A DNA stretch of 52,032 nt from contig CAJUBE010000033.1 in NCBI GenBank assembly GCA_910584725.1, positions 1-52,032 on the forward strand, read 5' to 3'. Origin of the DNA: an uncultured Lachnospiraceae bacterium (GTDB taxonomy: Bacteria; Bacillota; Clostridia; Lachnospirales; Lachnospiraceae). Under the pieces are notes generated by a model, which saw nothing but the letters and a program-made list of their open reading frames with translations, was not told the DNA's origin and did not search any database. A program made the translations under genes and the position numbers. Below, piece after piece: positions 49,938 through 52,032 of the stretch. The first letter of the stretch is position 1, and each line of letters opens with the position of its first letter.

Positions 49938-50355
49938 CAGCAAAGCCCTCCATGAATTTTTTTAGTGCCTGCAAAGAGTTTTTGCGGCGGTGTGATACCG
50001 TCCGGCGTATAAGGTTCAAGCGTCCTGCGATTTCCGGGTCGCTCATTCCTAAAAAATAGGAAAGCAGGATAATTTCAAGCCTGTCCTGCGGCAAGGTTTT
50101 CAGTGCTTCGGCTAAGAGTTCGTCCGCAACGGCAACCTCAAAGCCCATAATCTCAAAAAGGTATGTATCTTCAAAATATTTATCCCATACAGCAAACTGT
50201 TCCAGTGTCTTAGGGGACAGCTCGGAGAACAAAACCTCATGTTCCCGCTGCTGCTTTATTTTCCTGTGGTAATCGTTTCTTTCGTTCTTCAATATCTGTT
50301 TGCAGAAGTGTTCAAAGGTACGCTGCTTCTGCTCCTGTTGTGAATGGGGTTTCAT
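49930..50355 (-). CDS. element-encoded sigma-70 family factor
   Basis: A 141-residue protein resembling Tn916 Orf7-type sigma factors. The N-terminal half (QRTFEHFCKQILKNERNDYHR) is like region 2. The C-terminal part ALKTLPQDRLEIILLSYFLG followed by MSDPEIAGRLNLIRRTVSHRR is a region 4 helix-turn-helix, with LNLIRRTVSHRR as the recognition helix. It starts at 50355 behind GGAGGGAGG; nine codons upstream are part of that site. Its own upstream region (50401-50470) is duplicated in front of the mob genes, suggesting those are its targets. Confidence 0.85.
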   Translation of the reverse strand: MKPHSQQEQKQRTFEHFCKQILKNERNDYHRKIKQQREHEVLFSELSPKTLEQFAVWDKYFEDTYLFEIMGFEVAVADELLAEALKTLPQDRLEIILLSYFLGMSDPEIAGRLNLIRRTVSHRRKNSLQALKKFMEGFADE

Positions 50356-50400
50356 GTGCCTACCTCCCTCCTGCCCTGTCATAGCCGGGGCAATTTTACC

Positions 50401-50470
50401 CCTCTACTCCTTACTACGTTGAAAAAGTCAAAACAGGCAACATTTTTCAAAAAAAGTTAAAAAAACTTTT
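50401..50470 (-). promoter_or_regulatory. duplicated element promoter region, copy A (sigma factor)
   Basis: Read on the minus strand, these 70 bases match 51798-51867 (plus strand) at 56 of 70 positions without gaps. The best kept blocks are TTGCCTGTTT (50440-50431) and AACGTAGTAAGG (50420-50409) at identical spacing, which looks like a -35/-10 pair. The sigma factor gene starts 54 bp further on. Confidence 0.65.
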
Positions 50471-50481
50471 CGACAAGGCAT

Positions 50482-50516
50482 AAAAAAGCCCGGCTGTTTT
50501 TCTTTATCAGTCGGGT
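50482..50516 (-). terminator. intrinsic terminator downstream of the three small genes
   Basis: On the minus strand CCCGACTG and CAGCCGGG form an imperfect stem around an A-rich loop and are followed by CTTTTTTA. It would stop transcription coming from the RHH and DUF6809-like genes before the sigma factor promoter. Confidence 0.7.
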
Positions 50517-50614
50517 GTAAATCGGGGTATGCCCTCGTCAGTGAAAGCGTTTCTTTTTCCGCAGCGTCAGAGAAAAGGCGTGTCCCCTTTCCAGTAAAAA
50601 TGTTACAGCCCCAA

Positions 50615-50658
50615 TATCACGTTTCTATCATGTTTCTATCACATTTGTATCAAGTCTT
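50615..50658. repeat. four tandem 11-bp iterons
   Basis: TATCACGTTTC, TATCATGTTTC, TATCACATTTG and TATCAAGTCTT follow each other without gaps. The 11-bp period equals one helical turn, so all sites face the same side of the DNA, as expected for a protein-binding array. They lie in the 300-bp gap between the DUF6809-like gene and the terminator. Confidence 0.6.
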
Positions 50659-50771
50659 TCTGCAAAGCATGACATTTTTCCGCATGGGGAAACAAGATGT
50701 GTCACATGGATATATTTACACAAAAAAGAAAAGACACTTTCAAGTATGAAAATGCCTTTTCTGAAACGTGG

Positions 50772-51062
50772 TTATTTGATTTCGTTCAGTTCTGCCGTGA
50801 GCTTTATACCGTCATGCAATCCCAATCTGTAAGCAACTGCGCCGTAGACTGCGCCACATTCATTGGCGGCTGTGATCGCCCTGTCAACCATGCCTTTCTG
50901 TTCGCCGCTTAGTCCCGCCTTATCCAGTCCGTCAAAAGCCTTATCCTGCCTGCTCAATGCGTCCTTGTAGTCACTGCTTTCGTTGACGGCTTCATCTAAG
51001 GCTTTGACTGTCCTTGCATTTACAATTATTTCCAGTAAGATAATTTTTTCTGATTTTTCCAT
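50772..51062 (-). CDS. small element protein of unknown function
   Basis: A 96-residue protein starting MEKSEKIILLEIIVNARTVK and containing YKDALSRQDKAFDGLDKAGLS and a C-terminal LGLHDGIKLTAEL. All-helical and acidic, with no recognised catalytic motif. The closing LGLHDGIKL resembles the FRLG end of the DUF6809-like neighbour, suggesting distant kinship. AAAGGAGCAGGCA precedes its ATG. It is the last of three codirectional small genes. Confidence 0.75.
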   Translation of the reverse strand: MEKSEKIILLEIIVNARTVKALDEAVNESSDYKDALSRQDKAFDGLDKAGLSGEQKGMVDRAITAANECGAVYGAVAYRLGLHDGIKLTAELNEIK

Positions 51063-51095
51063 TGCCTGCTCCTTTGTCTTGACCGTATATCCGGC

Positions 51096-51377
51096 TTAAA
51101 GAAATATGTCCTGTGCGTAAAAAATTTCAGATGTTATCAGAACGCCCAAACGGAAACCACGTTCAAATTTTACCTGTTCGTTACAACTGCTTTCATCAAA
51201 GAGCGTTTCCACCAGTTCTTCCAGTATTGCTTTTTGTGTGTCGTTCAGCGTTTTGGCTAATTCGTCTTGAAGTCTGCTGCCCTTTTCGCATAGTGCTTGA
51301 TGTTCGGGGGTGCGCCGTTCTGTGCCGCTGTCTACACGGAGTTGGTCGGTCAATAGTGCTTCCAAAATTTTTCCCAT
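51096..51377 (-). CDS. DUF6809-like element protein
   Basis: A 93-residue protein starting MGKILEALLTDQLRVDSGTE and ending FERGFRLGVLITSEIF, the arrangement of the DUF6809 proteins common on clostridial mobile elements. The function is unknown. A longer frame to 51524 is Arg/Tyr-rich, overlaps the RHH gene's stop and lacks a ribosome site, so the ATG at 51377 (AGGATAACAG) is preferred. Confidence 0.8.
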   Translation of the reverse strand: MGKILEALLTDQLRVDSGTERRTPEHQALCEKGSRLQDELAKTLNDTQKAILEELVETLFDESSCNEQVKFERGFRLGVLITSEIFYAQDIFL

Positions 51378-51520
51378 TCTGTTATCCTGTCCTTTCTTTT
51401 CCGTCCACAAGCCGCTTGCAAGGTAGAGCCGGACAGTGTATAATATTTGTGCAGCTCGCCTTGTGCGGGTGGCATAGGGGAAGTGGTGTAAATACGTTTG
51501 CCAACGACACCACTTCCTTT

Positions 51521-51694
51521 TCATTTTTCTGCATTGAGAGCCTTAATGCCGTCACGCAATCCCTGTGGGCGTGACACGCCTGCCCGTTGACAATATCTGT
51601 CTAACATTTCCAGTTCCTTTTCTGTCAAACGCACATCAACACGCATAGTCTTAGGATTGTCCGTTGTTGGTCGCCCTCTATGCTTTTCCGGCAT
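51521..51694 (-). CDS. ribbon-helix-helix DNA-binding protein
   Basis: A 57-residue protein starting MPEKHRGRPTTDNPKTMRVD. The segment TMRVDVRLTEKELEMLDRYC followed by QRAGVSRPQGLRDGI is a CopG/Arc-type ribbon-helix-helix: a beta strand (RVDVRL), helix, turn and second helix. Such proteins act as dimers and often repress their own promoters. GGAGGGAAGT precedes the ATG. Its promoter carries two copies of a 12-bp repeat. Confidence 0.85.
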   Translation of the reverse strand: MPEKHRGRPTTDNPKTMRVDVRLTEKELEMLDRYCQRAGVSRPQGLRDGIKALNAEK

Positions 51695-51723
51695 ACTTCC
51701 CTCCTTTCCTTGCCAACACAAAC

Positions 51724-51752
51724 AGTATAATATAATACCGCCAATAATTCAA
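51724..51752 (-). promoter_or_regulatory. promoter of the RHH gene
   Basis: TTGAAT, 17 bases, TATACT on the minus strand, ending 30 bases before the RHH start codon. One copy of the TTATTGGCGGTA repeat fills the spacer and a second lies just upstream of the -35. Confidence 0.7.
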
Positions 51753-51773
51753 GAAATATTTTACCGCCAATAA
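51736..51773. repeat. 12-bp direct repeats overlapping the RHH promoter
   Basis: TACCGCCAATAA occurs at 51736-51747 and 51762-51773, a spacing of 26 bp. The copies flank and overlap the -35 box of the RHH gene promoter and so are likely operator sites. Confidence 0.65.
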
Positions 51774-51797
51774 ATACGCCCTCTTTTACAGTGAGAA

Positions 51798-51867
51798 AAA
51801 AGTTTTTTCATTTATTTCTGAAAAAGGTTGCCTGTTTCGGTTTTTCTAACGTAGTAAGGTATAGGGG
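51798..51867 (+). promoter_or_regulatory. duplicated element promoter region, copy B (mob genes)
   Basis: Matches 50401-50470 (opposite strand) at 56 of 70 bases, with TTGCCTGTTT at 51828-51837 and AACGTAGTAAGG at 51848-51859. It drives towards the MobC-like gene 140 bp downstream. Confidence 0.65.
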
Positions 51868-51999
51868 GAAGAATAGCAAGCATAGGGATTGAGTACCCAA
51901 TCCCGTATTTTTCCCGCTTCCGGCGTACCGTCCGGGCGTGAAAAATGCTTGTTGGGAAGTGTCCCAAACCCTCTTAGAAAACGGAAAGGAAGCGGAGCT
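51868..51999. other. oriT-like region upstream of mobC
   Basis: Immediately before the MobC-like gene lie several inverted repeats: GGGATTG / CCCAATCCC (51886-51905), and GGGA / TCCC around AGTG at 51955-51966, with a CGGCGTACCGTCCG segment between. Origins of transfer of MobC/MOBP-type elements usually occupy this spot. No nic sequence is recognised with certainty. Confidence 0.4.
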
Positions 52000-52032
52000 A
52001 TGGCAGAGAGAAAACGGGCTATCCAGTTAAAA
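52000..52032 (+). CDS. MobC-like relaxosome protein, first 11 codons
   Basis: The ATG at 52000 has AAAGGAAGCGGAG upstream and reads MAERKRAIQLK to the window edge. Mobilisation proteins of the MobC family in Firmicutes start in this way (basic, then xQLKFxVTxEE), and the position after an oriT-like region agrees. The rest is outside the window, so this is a prediction from 11 residues and context. Confidence 0.55.
   Translation, partial: MAERKRAIQLK

Larger units (their letters stand above)
47238..52032. mobile_element. integrative conjugative/mobilisable element, one end
   Basis: The element runs from the amidase junction at about 47238 beyond the window's end. It contains in order a large serine recombinase, a 46-residue protein, an HTH protein, a sigma factor, two DUF6809-like proteins, a ribbon-helix-helix protein, an oriT-like region and a MobC-like start. 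This gene content fits the Tn916/Tn1549-related family of Clostridia that use a serine integrase. Cargo cannot be seen. Confidence 0.85.

Noticed and set aside
50615..50658. CRISPR-like array
   Set aside because: The repeats are 11 bp and abut with no spacers, so they are iterons, not CRISPR.

Overview
The window looks like a chromosomal segment of a Gram-positive, spore-lineage Clostridia, most likely a member of the Lachnospiraceae. The reasons are SpoVG, a paired GlgC/GlgD, a Na+-type F1Fo ATP synthase operon, a DnaD/DnaI-type primosome pair, a QueT transporter, strong AGGAGG ribosome binding sites, consensus sigma-A promoters and the typical small Lachnospiraceae proteins. The genus cannot be fixed from the sequence alone. 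Most genes lie on the minus strand.

Layout. 1-9.6 kb: partial alpha/beta hydrolase, a 33-residue protein, a charged coiled-coil protein, a LytTR/GHKL two-component pair, a GH13 glycosidase, mfd and pth. 9.65-10.06 kb: a holin-like type I toxin on the plus strand, apparently split by a 133-bp MITE, facing an antisense RNA unit that has a near-consensus promoter. 10.1-19.3 kb: a long codirectional array. Read 5' to 3' on the minus strand it holds a polar amino acid ABC importer (ATPase, lipoprotein, two permeases), a cytidylate-kinase-like protein, a circularly permuted ATP-grasp ligase, an alpha-E protein, a transglutaminase-like protein and two M14/AspA-type deacylases, one of which has lost its zinc ligands. 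This is the best candidate here for a little-characterised peptide or amide synthesis system.

19.3-23.6 kb: a membrane-HAD fusion, spoVG and glgCD. 23.8-29.5 kb (plus strand): murC, a cluster of DnaA-box-like 9-mers, a DnaD-domain protein, a DnaI-like helicase loader, a long PRPP synthetase, and a preQ1-I-like riboswitch in front of queT. 29.5-35.1 kb: a HAD phosphatase, an 846-residue membrane-anchored protein ending in a degenerate C39-like fold, a small conserved protein and a chemoreceptor. 35.3-43.0 kb: the full atp operon (two AtpI-type genes, then B-E-F-H-A-G-D-C) behind one good promoter; its c subunit carries the Na+ ligand set. 43.1-47.2 kb: a DUF402 protein, a coiled-coil/SleB-like cell wall hydrolase, rpiB, a threonylcarbamoyl-AMP synthase and an amidase.

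47.24 kb to the end: one end of an integrative conjugative element whose large serine recombinase sits next to an amidase gene broken just before its zinc-binding HGG motif. The element carries small regulators, a sigma factor, a ribbon-helix-helix repressor with an operator-like promoter, an 11-bp iteron array, a duplicated 70-bp promoter region in inverted orientation, an oriT-like region and the first codons of a MobC-like gene.

Several families of structured intergenic repeats are scattered through the chromosomal part: MITEs with 8-bp target duplications, a roughly 95-bp element placed just before ribosome binding sites, and GAGAATGCC hairpins. All functional statements are based on motifs and context read by eye; no searches were run.
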